Source: an uncultured Candidatus Saccharibacteria bacterium
GTDB lineage: Bacteria > Patescibacteriota > Saccharimonadia > Saccharimonadales > Saccharimonadaceae
Reading direction: 5' to 3'
Length of the DNA: 64,000 nt
Assembly: GCA_938036825.1 (NCBI GenBank)
Contig: CALHWD010000020.1
Span: 1 to 64,000 of the forward strand
Below the pieces are notes generated by a model. That model saw only the letters and a list, made by a program, of their open reading frames with translations, was not told the origin of the DNA and ran no database searches. The translations under genes and the position numbers were made by a program. This document shows, piece by piece, positions 8,574 through 16,432 of the stretch (position 1 is its first letter; each line of letters begins with the position of its first letter).

Positions 8574-9817
8574 ATCAAGAAGGAACTATAGCGATCATTA
8601 CAACCGGCCTCTTGCCAGTGCCTTCGGTGATGGGGGGTGCAGTAGAGAATCTGGTGCAGAACTTTATTGATGAGAACGAGCGGCAGGGTAGTGCTCGCCT
8701 GACCGTATATAGCATTGCAACGCCAGATGCTATAGAGAAGGCTCAAGCCTATACACATACAGACTTTGTCTTTATACAAACCCCATGGGTGATCAGAGTA
8801 GCCGATAATATACTCTACAGTATATTCCAGCGTCTCATCAACACAAACAAGAGTGCATCTTTGCGAGCACTCCTGCAGCGGCTGTATTTTATGAGGAAAG
8901 TGTCAAAATATATTGCCACCAAAAACCATCATAAAATACTGTTTGAGAATGCAATAATACAGACGCACATACTACGGTGGCACAAAAATCAGGAACGGTA
9001 CAAAGGTAGAGTTTATGTGCATATTCATAATGAAATAACTAACTTTTATAAAACATATGAGTACCTAGTAGGCGCAACAATTATTGTCGTCAGTAACTTC
9101 ATTAAAGACAGTTTGATCGCCAAATCGACGCAAAGTAAGACACATAGCGGCCCACTACAAAACGTATCTGTGCTCAAGAATGCAGTTGACAATACCCGGT
9201 TTACTGCAATGACGAGAAAGCGCGCATCGAAGCTACTGCATCAACAATATACCATCGATGCTTCAAGAAAGATTATATTATTCAGCGGTAGGCTAACTCC
9301 TGAGAAGGGGATTGATGTGTTGCTGCGGGCGCTTGATCGGGTGAAAGAACACAATTACCAGTTGCTTGTGGTTGGTAGCTCATTCTTTGGGACTGATATC
9401 AAAAACCCATTTTTGAAGGAGCTTCGCGACCTCACCGAGGCACATCGGGAGCACGTGACATTTACCGGATATATCGACTATGACAAAATGCCGCTGCTCT
9501 ACCGCGGGTGTGACTTTGCCGTGTTGCCGTCGGTGTGTAATGATGCTGCGCCGCTAACGGTCATAGAATCGATTACGGCAGGCCTGCCAATGATCACAAC
9601 AAACAGAGGTGGCATACCAGAATATGCGTCAGACAGAGCAGCTATTCTCCTTGATACAGATGAGAACCTTGAGCAGTCTATAGCAAAAAATATAGAAAAA
9701 CTTCTCAGAGAGGATGACACATTGCAAGCTATGAGCAAAGCAGGCCAAAGAGCCGCCAAAGATATGACATTATATAATTATTATAGAGGGCTCCTCGAGA
9801 AGCTGGGAGAAGAATAA
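8570..9817 (+). CDS. Family 4 glycosyltransferase
   Basis: A second GT-B enzyme, 415 residues. The N terminus has the glycine-rich MGGAVENLVQNF loop. The donor domain shows FSGRLTPEKGIDVLLRAL, VGSSFFGTDIK and an E-x7-E segment in DAAPLTVIESITAGLPMITTNRGGIPEY. ATGA overlap with the preceding gene indicates translational coupling. Codon use is more AT-rich than in genes outside the cluster. Donor and acceptor sugars are unknown. Confidence 0.9.
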   Translation: MNQEGTIAIITTGLLPVPSVMGGAVENLVQNFIDENERQGSARLTVYSIATPDAIEKAQAYTHTDFVFIQTPWVIRVADNILYSIFQRLINTNKSASLRALLQRLYFMRKVSKYIATKNHHKILFENAIIQTHILRWHKNQERYKGRVYVHIHNEITNFYKTYEYLVGATIIVVSNFIKDSLIAKSTQSKTHSGPLQNVSVLKNAVDNTRFTAMTRKRASKLLHQQYTIDASRKIILFSGRLTPEKGIDVLLRALDRVKEHNYQLLVVGSSFFGTDIKNPFLKELRDLTEAHREHVTFTGYIDYDKMPLLYRGCDFAVLPSVCNDAAPLTVIESITAGLPMITTNRGGIPEYASDRAAILLDTDENLEQSIAKNIEKLLREDDTLQAMSKAGQRAAKDMTLYNYYRGLLEKLGEE

Positions 9818-9824
9818 AAAACTT

Positions 9825-10946
9825 ATGAGCACACTACAAAAGCTAAATTTGAAAAAGATACTCGCGACCACGCTTGTGTTTGTGATGATCACGTACTATT
9901 ACCTCTACGTGGTATCACCACAGTTGACGGCGTGGCTGCCGCTAGTGCTGATAATTGGCATTGTTCTATCGGGGATTATTCTGGTAGATTTTGCCATAAC
10001 AAACAAGCTTACCAGGTGGCATTGTAAATATCTGCTCTTTTATATTGCGGTGCTTGGGATCTCAGTTATTTTTCAGTGGCCAAATGTTGCATGGCTCGCA
10101 CTAACTTCGAGTACGCTCTTGATCCTCAATAGGGATGAGTTTATCAAGATATTTTTCTATACCTCAGTAGGGTTTTATCTACTCGTTATTGTTTTGGCAC
10201 TCTTTGGAGTGTTACCCATGGTGTATGTTGGGTTTGATGGTAATGAATCGCAGCGATATGGATTTGCAAAATACTCGCTTGGGTTTGATGGACCAAACCA
10301 GGCATCGTTATCATTCTTCCCAATACTACTAAGTGGTATGTACCTTTATGGTGCGAGTCGTGTGTTTACGGGTATTGCGCTGGTTGCTTGTATTGCTGTT
10401 GGTATCCTGACTGGTAGCCGCACCGGATTTTTGCTGAGTCTTGCCTTCATTCCCGCCTATAGGCTGCTCCTTCGTAAGCGTGGGACGCGTAAGAAAAACA
10501 CGGTAGCACCGTATCTGTTTATCATTGGCCTTCTTGTTTCGTGCATTGGTGCGGCACTGTTTGTTGATAATGACCTAGCAAATAGGGTTATGTCTGACAG
10601 ACCCAAATTGATCGATCAATATCTGCAGTCAGAGTATACTCCGTCGGTATTTGGATCGGACGAGGTGTACAATAAAGCCCAGTACGGAACAGCTCCAGTC
10701 GATAATTTCCCTGTGTATATATATGCTCGCTATGGAATTGTTGGCTTTATCATATTTGCCTTCGTCTTTTGGCAGGGGATGCGAAGAGAGTATTCGACGA
10801 AGATGTACATCCTATACTTATTCATCATCCTGTATGGGTTTGCAGAAGCCTTCTTCGATATTGCAGCAAAGAACTTCATCCTACCGATTCTCATGGTTTC
10901 ACTATTTCAGAAAGGAGCTTTGTATGAGCAGCAAGACGCTCGTTAG
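9825..10946 (+). CDS. Wzy-like O-antigen/polysaccharide polymerase or ligase
   Basis: A 373-residue integral membrane protein with about ten membrane segments and one larger periplasmic-type loop (about 250-300, SDRPKLIDQYLQSEY). A short GSRTGFLLSLAF segment resembles the conserved arginine-containing stretch of the O-antigen ligase/polymerase family. Its position between glycosyltransferases and a flippase supports polymerisation of repeat units outside the membrane. Primary sequence does not separate Wzy from WaaL-type function; polymerase is favoured by the Wzz-like protein in the operon. Confidence 0.75.
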   Translation: MSTLQKLNLKKILATTLVFVMITYYYLYVVSPQLTAWLPLVLIIGIVLSGIILVDFAITNKLTRWHCKYLLFYIAVLGISVIFQWPNVAWLALTSSTLLILNRDEFIKIFFYTSVGFYLLVIVLALFGVLPMVYVGFDGNESQRYGFAKYSLGFDGPNQASLSFFPILLSGMYLYGASRVFTGIALVACIAVGILTGSRTGFLLSLAFIPAYRLLLRKRGTRKKNTVAPYLFIIGLLVSCIGAALFVDNDLANRVMSDRPKLIDQYLQSEYTPSVFGSDEVYNKAQYGTAPVDNFPVYIYARYGIVGFIIFAFVFWQGMRREYSTKMYILYLFIILYGFAEAFFDIAAKNFILPILMVSLFQKGALYEQQDAR

Positions 10947-11919
10947 TATTATTATACCGGTCTACAATATGGAGCAATACCTTAGTCAATGCATCGATAG
11001 TGTTATTGCTCAAACATACCGCGCGCTAGAGATTATCATCGTCAATGATGGCTCATCAGATAGATCGCTTGATATTGCTCATGATCTTGCCCGGAAAGAT
11101 CAGAGGATTATCGTTGTTGATAAGCCAAATGGCGGCGTGAGCTCGGCACGAAACGAAGGTATTGAGCGAATGCAGGGAAGTTACGTTACCTTCGTTGATG
11201 CAGATGATTCAATCCACCCAACGTATATTGAGAATCTTCTGGTTGATGCACAAGCGACTGATGCCGATATAGTGAGCACACCAAAGCACTTGCTTGGTGA
11301 TGCAGAGCGGCAGGACTTCTTGGATGCGACTATCCCAGTTGCTGCGTCGGCGTCGGTCTTTACTCGCACTGAGGCATTAACCGCACTATATAATGGACGG
11401 CTCGAGAAGGGTAATAATGGCTGCCAATTGTACAAAACCGAGGTTATTACGAACAATAATATCCGGTTTGATTCTCAGATGGCGATAGGGGAGGATTTTG
11501 ATTTTTTGGCCCGTGCGATTATATCGGCGCGCTGTATTGCGGTTGATAATCGCAGACTCTATTACTATCGAGCTAACCCAACAAGCGCCGTTCATCAGGA
11601 ATTTAACATTCGGCACTACCAAGCAATTGAGAACATGCAAAAGACAGGCAGAGCGCTCCGCAATCCACCAAAGAAACTCGTCCAGGCAATGGATAACAAC
11701 CTATTTGTCGCCTCGGCATCGTACGGTGCATTGATGTATGCAAGCCGCAAAAAATTCCCAAGAGAATTTGATAAAATCAAACGTACCGTTCGGCAGCTCA
11801 AGTGGAGCACGCTATTGAGCAGAGACGTCAAGTACAGTGGTCGAATACGGGCGGCACTGATTATCTGTCTTGGCACCAACCTTGGGTTTATTGCAATTAG
11901 AAAATTGATAAAAATCTAA
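10924..11919 (+). CDS. Family 2 glycosyltransferase (GT-A fold)
   Basis: A 331-residue enzyme with the typical GT2 start VSIIIPVYNMEQYLSQCIDS, nucleotide-binding IIVNDGSSDRS, NGGVSSARNEGIE, and metal-binding DADD motif (VTFVDADDSI), followed by the EDFDFLARA acceptor-side motif. I start it at the ATG at 10924, preceded by AAAGGAG; the frame is open further upstream but that part lies inside the Wzy-like gene. It overlaps that gene by 23 bases. One of three sugar-adding enzymes in the operon after the initiating transferase. Confidence 0.93.
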   Translation: MSSKTLVSIIIPVYNMEQYLSQCIDSVIAQTYRALEIIIVNDGSSDRSLDIAHDLARKDQRIIVVDKPNGGVSSARNEGIERMQGSYVTFVDADDSIHPTYIENLLVDAQATDADIVSTPKHLLGDAERQDFLDATIPVAASASVFTRTEALTALYNGRLEKGNNGCQLYKTEVITNNNIRFDSQMAIGEDFDFLARAIISARCIAVDNRRLYYYRANPTSAVHQEFNIRHYQAIENMQKTGRALRNPPKKLVQAMDNNLFVASASYGALMYASRKKFPREFDKIKRTVRQLKWSTLLSRDVKYSGRIRAALIICLGTNLGFIAIRKLIKI

Positions 11920-11936
11920 AAGACGAGGATATTCTT

Positions 11937-13073
11937 ATGAAAAAAGTCGGCATTATCACATTTCATCGTTCACATAATTGCGGGTCTATTATGCAGGCAT
12001 ACGCGCTGCAAAAAGTCTTGCAGACGCGATACGGCATTGAGCCCGAATTTATCGATTTCTCGAGTTCTGGCCAGCAAAAACTATACTCAGTTTTCAGTGG
12101 AGATAAGAGCATAAAGGGTATGCTGCGTAATATCGGGCGGGCATTTATCTACGATAGGCTCAAGAAGAACCAGATAAGCTACGATGCGTATATAAAGAAG
12201 TACCTTAGGTTGTCTGACCGCACATTTGCCACTAATAAAGAATTGCAAGAGGCTCATTTTGGGTACGATGCGTATATTGCGGGGAGTGACCAGGTGTGGA
12301 ATATAATGATTGACGATTATGATCCTGCCTATTTCTTGAATTTTGTTGAAAAAAAGAAGCCAAAGATATCATACGCGGCCTCATTTGGTGCACGACGAGT
12401 AAGTAGCAACACTAATCATCCTGAAATAATTCGTGATATGATACAGGACTTCAGCTACATCTCGGTCAGAGAGCCAAATGGACAAAAATGGCTAGCCGAA
12501 GATTTTGCAATCAAGAGCACTGTGGTGCTCGACCCAACGCTGCTCATTGATGGAGATGATTATCACGATGGAGAAGAGCGCCCTATAGAGCATATCAAGA
12601 AGAACTACATCTTTGTCTATGCGGTGAGCGTGTCGCGTGCGTTTGAGCAGCGGATACAGCAACTTGCCCAAAAGGAAGGGCTGAAGGTCGTGATATGGCA
12701 GCCTGATACCTGGCTCAAAATGAAAGGGGCAACAAAGGGGTATATCCTACCAAAAGATGAGAACCCAGGGAAATACTTATGGTATATACGTCATTCCAAA
12801 TATGTATTTACAGCGTCCTTCCATGGTGTGATATTTTGCGCCCAGTATAGAAAGAATTTCTGGATCTTGTACAATAAAGGAATGAATTATGACAAAGACG
12901 ATCGGATTCTTTCGCTCGTGGATAGCCTTGCATTATCGGATCGACTTCTGCCAGAAGATGATACGGAAAAAGATTTACGATCTGCCGTTGATTATACAGC
13001 CTACGAAAAAAACCTTGCCAAGAGGCGTCAGCAATCATTTGAGTTTCTTGACAAGGCGGTAAAAAACATATGA
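11937..13073 (+). CDS. Polysaccharide pyruvyl transferase family protein
   Basis: Family members transfer pyruvate from phosphoenolpyruvate to sugars, making acidic pyruvate ketals on envelope glycans. The 378-residue protein begins with GIITFHRSHNCGSIMQAYALQ, has the AGSDQVWNI motif, SVREPNGQKWL, DPTLL and the C-terminal SFHGVIFCAQYRKNF segment, all typical. GACGAGG lies upstream of the ATG. Pyruvylation would give the surface glycan a negative charge and could offer a ligand for pyruvyl-binding domains, though none is visible in this window. Confidence 0.87.
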   Translation: MKKVGIITFHRSHNCGSIMQAYALQKVLQTRYGIEPEFIDFSSSGQQKLYSVFSGDKSIKGMLRNIGRAFIYDRLKKNQISYDAYIKKYLRLSDRTFATNKELQEAHFGYDAYIAGSDQVWNIMIDDYDPAYFLNFVEKKKPKISYAASFGARRVSSNTNHPEIIRDMIQDFSYISVREPNGQKWLAEDFAIKSTVVLDPTLLIDGDDYHDGEERPIEHIKKNYIFVYAVSVSRAFEQRIQQLAQKEGLKVVIWQPDTWLKMKGATKGYILPKDENPGKYLWYIRHSKYVFTASFHGVIFCAQYRKNFWILYNKGMNYDKDDRILSLVDSLALSDRLLPEDDTEKDLRSAVDYTAYEKNLAKRRQQSFEFLDKAVKNI

Positions 13074-14506
13074 GCAGATCTGCCGAGCTAATAAAAAACA
13101 CCGCCCTCCTCACTATTAGCAAGATCACGACGCAGGCCGTAGCGTTCTTGCTTGTTCCTCTGTATACATTTTATTTGTCCGCAAGTGACTATGGGCAGGT
13201 TGACCTTATCTTGACGTATATTGCTTTGTTTGCGCCAATACTATCGGTTCAACTAGAGTTTGCAGCATTTCGGTTTGCGATCGATTCGCGCAATGATGCG
13301 GATAGGCTCAGTAGCATTCTATCAACGATATTTAAAATAGTTCTGCCTATAACAGGACTAGCTATTGCTTTGTTAGCTATAGGGTCGCTGTTTGTTGCTA
13401 TCCCGTATTTGATTCTTGTGTGTCTCAATATTGTTCTCTCTGTCGTATCTGCGGTGCTACTGCAATTTACGCGAGGAGTTGGTGATGCAAAGCATTTTTC
13501 TATCGCGAGCATACTCATTGGTGTCGTGAGTACACTATGCTCCTTTGTCTTTGTCGCGGTTATGCGACTACCTGCCTTTAGCTTGATGATATCGTTGGCG
13601 CTCGCGAATTTAGTAGGTACATGCTACCTATTAGTGATTATTCGTCAGAAGAAACGCATTCGCTTGCTACATGGCGAGACGCACCAATCATTGCGTTCGG
13701 ATATGCTGCGATACGCTATTCCACTTTTGCCAAATAATATCGCATGGTGGGTACTCAATGTTTCGGACAGGACTATTATTTCGATGTTTATTGGTGCAGC
13801 CGCAAATGGTATGTATGCGATTGCGAATAAATTTGCATTTGTCCCAAGTATACTATTTGGCATATTTAATATGAGTTGGAGCGAATCTGCCTCTCTTCAT
13901 ATTACTTCGCGAGATAGGGACGCATTTTTTTCGAAGGTGTCCGACATGTGCTTGCGGCTATACTCATTTGCAACTGTGGTGTATGTGTTGGTAATAGATA
14001 TATTCTATTCACGAATCGTTGGTGCAGAATATGCGGATGCGCATGGCTTAATACCCATTTTGGCGATAGGGGCTTTTTTCCAGGCGATCCTTGGCAATTA
14101 CTCTGCGATATACATTGCTAAGAAAAAAACAAAAGAGGTTGCCAATAGCTCCCTTGCGGCCGCAGTAATTAACATCGTCGTCAACCTTGCTTTGGTAGGT
14201 ATTATTGGTGTTTATGCTTCGGCACTCTCGACTGCTATAGCCTTTGCCTGCATGGCAGTGATACGGCATATTCATGTCCAACGGTATGTTAAGGTACGCT
14301 ATCGTGCACAAAGCATTATATGCTCTGGAGCTGTATTAATAGCCGGGGGGACTATCTACTATACTCATGTGCCAAAGATCGTATCTATAGTAGCCTGTGC
14401 GATTGCGATGCTCGTCGGCATTGTTTGCACAAAGGATCTCTTCGCAAAGATGCCCATCAAAAAATATTTTCGCAAAAACCTAGACAAGATGCTCCATCAT
14501 AAATAA
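13070..14506 (+). CDS. Wzx-type polysaccharide flippase (MOP superfamily)
   Basis: Moves lipid-linked repeat units across the membrane. The 478-residue protein has about twelve to fourteen membrane segments, begins with the family-typical KNTALLTISKITTQAVAFLLVPLYT, and carries the conserved LRYAIPLLPNNIAWWVLNVSDR helix and YAIANKFAFVPSILF segment. ATGA overlap with the pyruvyl transferase gene. Its presence with a Wzy-like polymerase and Wzz-like regulator shows a Wzx/Wzy-dependent pathway. Confidence 0.92.
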   Translation: MSRSAELIKNTALLTISKITTQAVAFLLVPLYTFYLSASDYGQVDLILTYIALFAPILSVQLEFAAFRFAIDSRNDADRLSSILSTIFKIVLPITGLAIALLAIGSLFVAIPYLILVCLNIVLSVVSAVLLQFTRGVGDAKHFSIASILIGVVSTLCSFVFVAVMRLPAFSLMISLALANLVGTCYLLVIIRQKKRIRLLHGETHQSLRSDMLRYAIPLLPNNIAWWVLNVSDRTIISMFIGAAANGMYAIANKFAFVPSILFGIFNMSWSESASLHITSRDRDAFFSKVSDMCLRLYSFATVVYVLVIDIFYSRIVGAEYADAHGLIPILAIGAFFQAILGNYSAIYIAKKKTKEVANSSLAAAVINIVVNLALVGIIGVYASALSTAIAFACMAVIRHIHVQRYVKVRYRAQSIICSGAVLIAGGTIYYTHVPKIVSIVACAIAMLVGIVCTKDLFAKMPIKKYFRKNLDKMLHHK

Positions 14507-14516
14507 TATATGCTAT

Positions 14517-14972
14517 ATGATAAGTAGAAAGCAGAAAACAGTCACTATACTTAATTACGTGATTGTTTGTGGCTGGGCTTTAGTTATCTTCATCCTCTCC
14601 AATCAGCCCGCCGCTGTCTCTAGCGGGCAGAGTGGGGTGATTGTTGGGCATTTGCAGCAGGCTATGCCAGGGGTAAGTACGGCTATCTTAACGTTTCTTG
14701 TGCGCAAGAGTGCTCATATTATTGCTTATTTTATCCTTGGTATATTGATGTATCGTGCGCTGCGTATCAATATGCGTCGCTGGCAAAAGCGCACTGTGGC
14801 GAGCCTTGCCTTAATAAGTTGCAGTCTCTACGCAGTGACAGACGAGGTTCATCAGCTCTTCGTACCGGGGCGCAGCGGCGAACTGCGCGACGTAATGATT
14901 GATAGCATAGCGTCACTGGTGGGAATAGGGTTGTGTGCGTGGATGATGCGCCGACAGATACAGCACTCTTAG
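14517..14972 (+). CDS. VanZ-like family membrane protein
   Basis: A 151-residue protein with about four membrane segments. It has the VanZ family signatures: KSAHIIAYFILGILMYRAL and, after a third helix, DEVHQLFVPGRSGELRDVMIDSIAS. VanZ-like proteins often sit at the end of polysaccharide clusters; their biochemical role is unclear. It follows the flippase gene by 10 bases and probably ends the operon. A small GACTC/GAGTC hairpin lies just after the stop but has no T-run. Confidence 0.88.
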   Translation: MISRKQKTVTILNYVIVCGWALVIFILSNQPAAVSSGQSGVIVGHLQQAMPGVSTAILTFLVRKSAHIIAYFILGILMYRALRINMRRWQKRTVASLALISCSLYAVTDEVHQLFVPGRSGELRDVMIDSIASLVGIGLCAWMMRRQIQHS

Positions 14973-15155
14973 CGACTCTGAAGAGTCTATTGGATAGAAA
15001 TAGTATAAACCGACGAGTATTTTTCTATTTCATAAGGAGAAAAGTTACATCTATTTGTAGCAAAATGTTACTAACTAATATAGAAAAATAAAATATTCAA
15101 CAGTGGTAAATATATTTTATATGATACATTTGCTTGATGATCTTTGTAAACCGCG

Positions 15156-15392
15156 ATGAAAGAGGATGTTATTCAAACTGGTGATGTTAGGTATCTTTTT
15201 GGTGTAATCGATTCTGCTCGAGTTCGCACCTCACGCACCCTCCTTGTCATGAAAAATAAGCAACTGATTATGTCATTACCAGACAAATCAAGAAAATATG
15301 CTATGCGGTTTACAAACAAACATCTACCTGCGGATGTGCTGAAACAAATGGGAGAAAACGGCCTATTGTCGTTAGCTCAGAATGGCGAATAG
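15156..15392 (+). CDS. Small hypothetical protein
   Basis: A 78-residue basic protein with protein-like composition (GDVRYLFGVIDSARVRTSRTLL) and no signal or membrane segment. No ribosome site is visible and the 180 bases before it are very AT-rich, so the start is uncertain. The KNKQLIMSLPDKSRKYAMRF segment is strongly basic. It lies between the glycan operon and the structured RNA. No family recognised. Confidence 0.4.
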   Translation: MKEDVIQTGDVRYLFGVIDSARVRTSRTLLVMKNKQLIMSLPDKSRKYAMRFTNKHLPADVLKQMGENGLLSLAQNGE

Positions 15393-15472
15393 ACGATTTG
15401 CCGGAGTATCTTATTGAGACAAGTAACCTGCAACAGTTGCCGAACAAAATTCTTTAAAAATGAAACAAACGT

Positions 15473-15501
15473 TTGCTAATTGTTCGATATAGTGCTACAC
15501 T
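15473..15501 (+). promoter_or_regulatory. Promoter of the structured RNA
   Basis: TTGCTA and TACACT are separated by 17 bases, and TGC precedes the -10. The predicted start of transcription falls at about 15507, exactly at the 5' arm of the RNA's closing helix. Confidence 0.65.
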
Positions 15502-15506
15502 GTCGT

Positions 15507-15668
15507 AGGGGGTACTGATAAGGTACTTCGAACACATGTTAGCACAGAGGTAGCTATGGGTTAGGCTACTAGTGCAGCGATCAGCCGTGGGCGCTATCGC
15601 CAGTTGGCAACGGATTTGCCAGAGGTCTCCACCAAGGTGGATAGGCGCGATGGGTGATCATTCCTCCT
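15507..15668 (+). ncRNA. Structured non-coding RNA candidate, class unknown
   Basis: About 160 bases with nested complementary arms and no reading frame. The ends pair: AGGGGG (15507-15512) with CCTCCT (15663-15668), one G-U. Inside are GCAC/GTGC (542-545/572-575) stacked on GTAGC/GCTAC (550-554/565-569), then GATCA/TGATC (579-583/655-659) enclosing two perfect hairpins, TGGCAA/TTGCCA (605-610/616-621) and TCCAC/GTGGA (628-632/637-641); short numbers are offsets from 15000. A CTCTTTTG stretch follows the closing helix. I checked for signatures of tmRNA, RNase P RNA, SRP RNA and common riboswitches and found none. It has its own promoter and no downstream gene on its strand for 760 bases, so a free-standing RNA fits better than a riboswitch. 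Confidence 0.6.
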
Positions 15669-15768
15669 CTTTTGCTCATGAGCGAGCCATTATGTTTGCG
15701 TTTCTCTCGTAGAGAAAGCGCTTTATTCTAAGCAAAGCTTAGCGCTATTTCCTTTTTTCGCTAGCAAA
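15669..15768 (+). other. Hairpin-rich 3' region of the structured RNA
   Basis: Contains TTTCTCT-CGT-AGAGAAA and CTAAGC-AAA-GCTTAG hairpins. These may belong to a longer form of the RNA that ends at the terminator at 15769-15795. Confidence 0.4.
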
Positions 15769-15795
15769 ATACCGCAGTCGATGACGCTGCGGTAT
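15769..15795. terminator. Bidirectional intrinsic terminator
   Basis: ATACCGCAG and CTGCGGTAT form a 9-bp stem with a 9-base loop. T-rich sequence follows on the minus strand (TTTTGC) and weaker on the plus strand. It can end both the RNA and the minus-strand gene at 15857-16096. Confidence 0.7.
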
Positions 15796-15856
15796 TGCTT
15801 ATTTACACTAGTGGTCTTGTCTCTGAGAAGCTCTTTTGTAAGAGATATAGATAATC

Positions 15857-16096
15857 TTATTTGTCCTGGTAGCGTCGGACAATTGGTGCCGCAAGGTACA
15901 GCGCTCCGGGCAGGGTAAGGAGCGCACCATCTCGCCCTAGCCAGTATAATATGCCAGCTACCACAAGATGGAGCGCGATGATTCCCGCCGTCAGCCACGG
16001 CAAGAAAGCTCGTGGTATGCGCGGTGCAAACAAGAGATAGAGAATACCGCCAAAGCAGTCGAGTGCTACAATAATATGGACAAAGGGTGGGGTCAT
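15857..16096 (-). CDS. Small membrane protein, function unknown
   Basis: A 79-residue hydrophobic protein with two to three membrane helices (FVHIIVALDCFGGILYLLF; AFLPWLTAGIIALHLVVAGILYWLG) and a basic C-terminal end. The ATG at 16096 is 8 bases from AAGGAG; a TTG two codons earlier is possible but too close to the site. A TACAAT box lies further upstream. Not recognised. Confidence 0.65.
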   Translation of the reverse strand: MTPPFVHIIVALDCFGGILYLLFAPRIPRAFLPWLTAGIIALHLVVAGILYWLGRDGALLTLPGALYLAAPIVRRYQDK

Positions 16097-16417
16097 GATC
16101 AAGTCTCCTTTCTGCTAAAGCGGCAATTGTAGCCTAGCATACTGCGATTATATGATGCTGTCAAATGATTAATGTGCAAATACTATAACCTCTACGTTTC
16201 TACTTATTTTACTTTTTGCACTATTTCTTCGAATAGTGAATGAGAATAGGCCACCCTAATCTGTTTTGAGTTCTAGTGTAAAGGGATAAGTGGCTTTTAT
16301 TATGTCAGAGAAGAGGGTGATGAAGGGGGGCGAGAGTTAGATAAGATTCTCGATCCGTCGCTCAGGGTACACACTTAGGCAATCCCGCCTATGTTTCACT
16401 ATTTGGCATTATGCTGC
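16097..16417. other. Intergenic region with one hairpin
   Basis: No gene seen. CACTATT (16219-16225) and AATAGTG (16232-16238) form a 7-bp stem with a 6-base TCTTCG loop. No T-run follows, so its role is unclear. Confidence 0.4.
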
Positions 16418-16423
16418 TATAAT
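16418..16423 (+). promoter_or_regulatory. Extended -10 box of pyk
   Basis: TGC-TATAAT ends 9 bases before the chosen ATG at 16433. Confidence 0.65.
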
Positions 16424-16432
16424 ATGTACGCA

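Noticed and set aside
15507..15668. tmRNA, RNase P RNA, SRP RNA or a known riboswitch at this locus
   Set aside because: I looked for the CCA-type tmRNA end, the RNase P GAGGAAAGTCC element, the SRP apical loop and TPP, FMN, cobalamin and c-di-AMP signatures; none is present.
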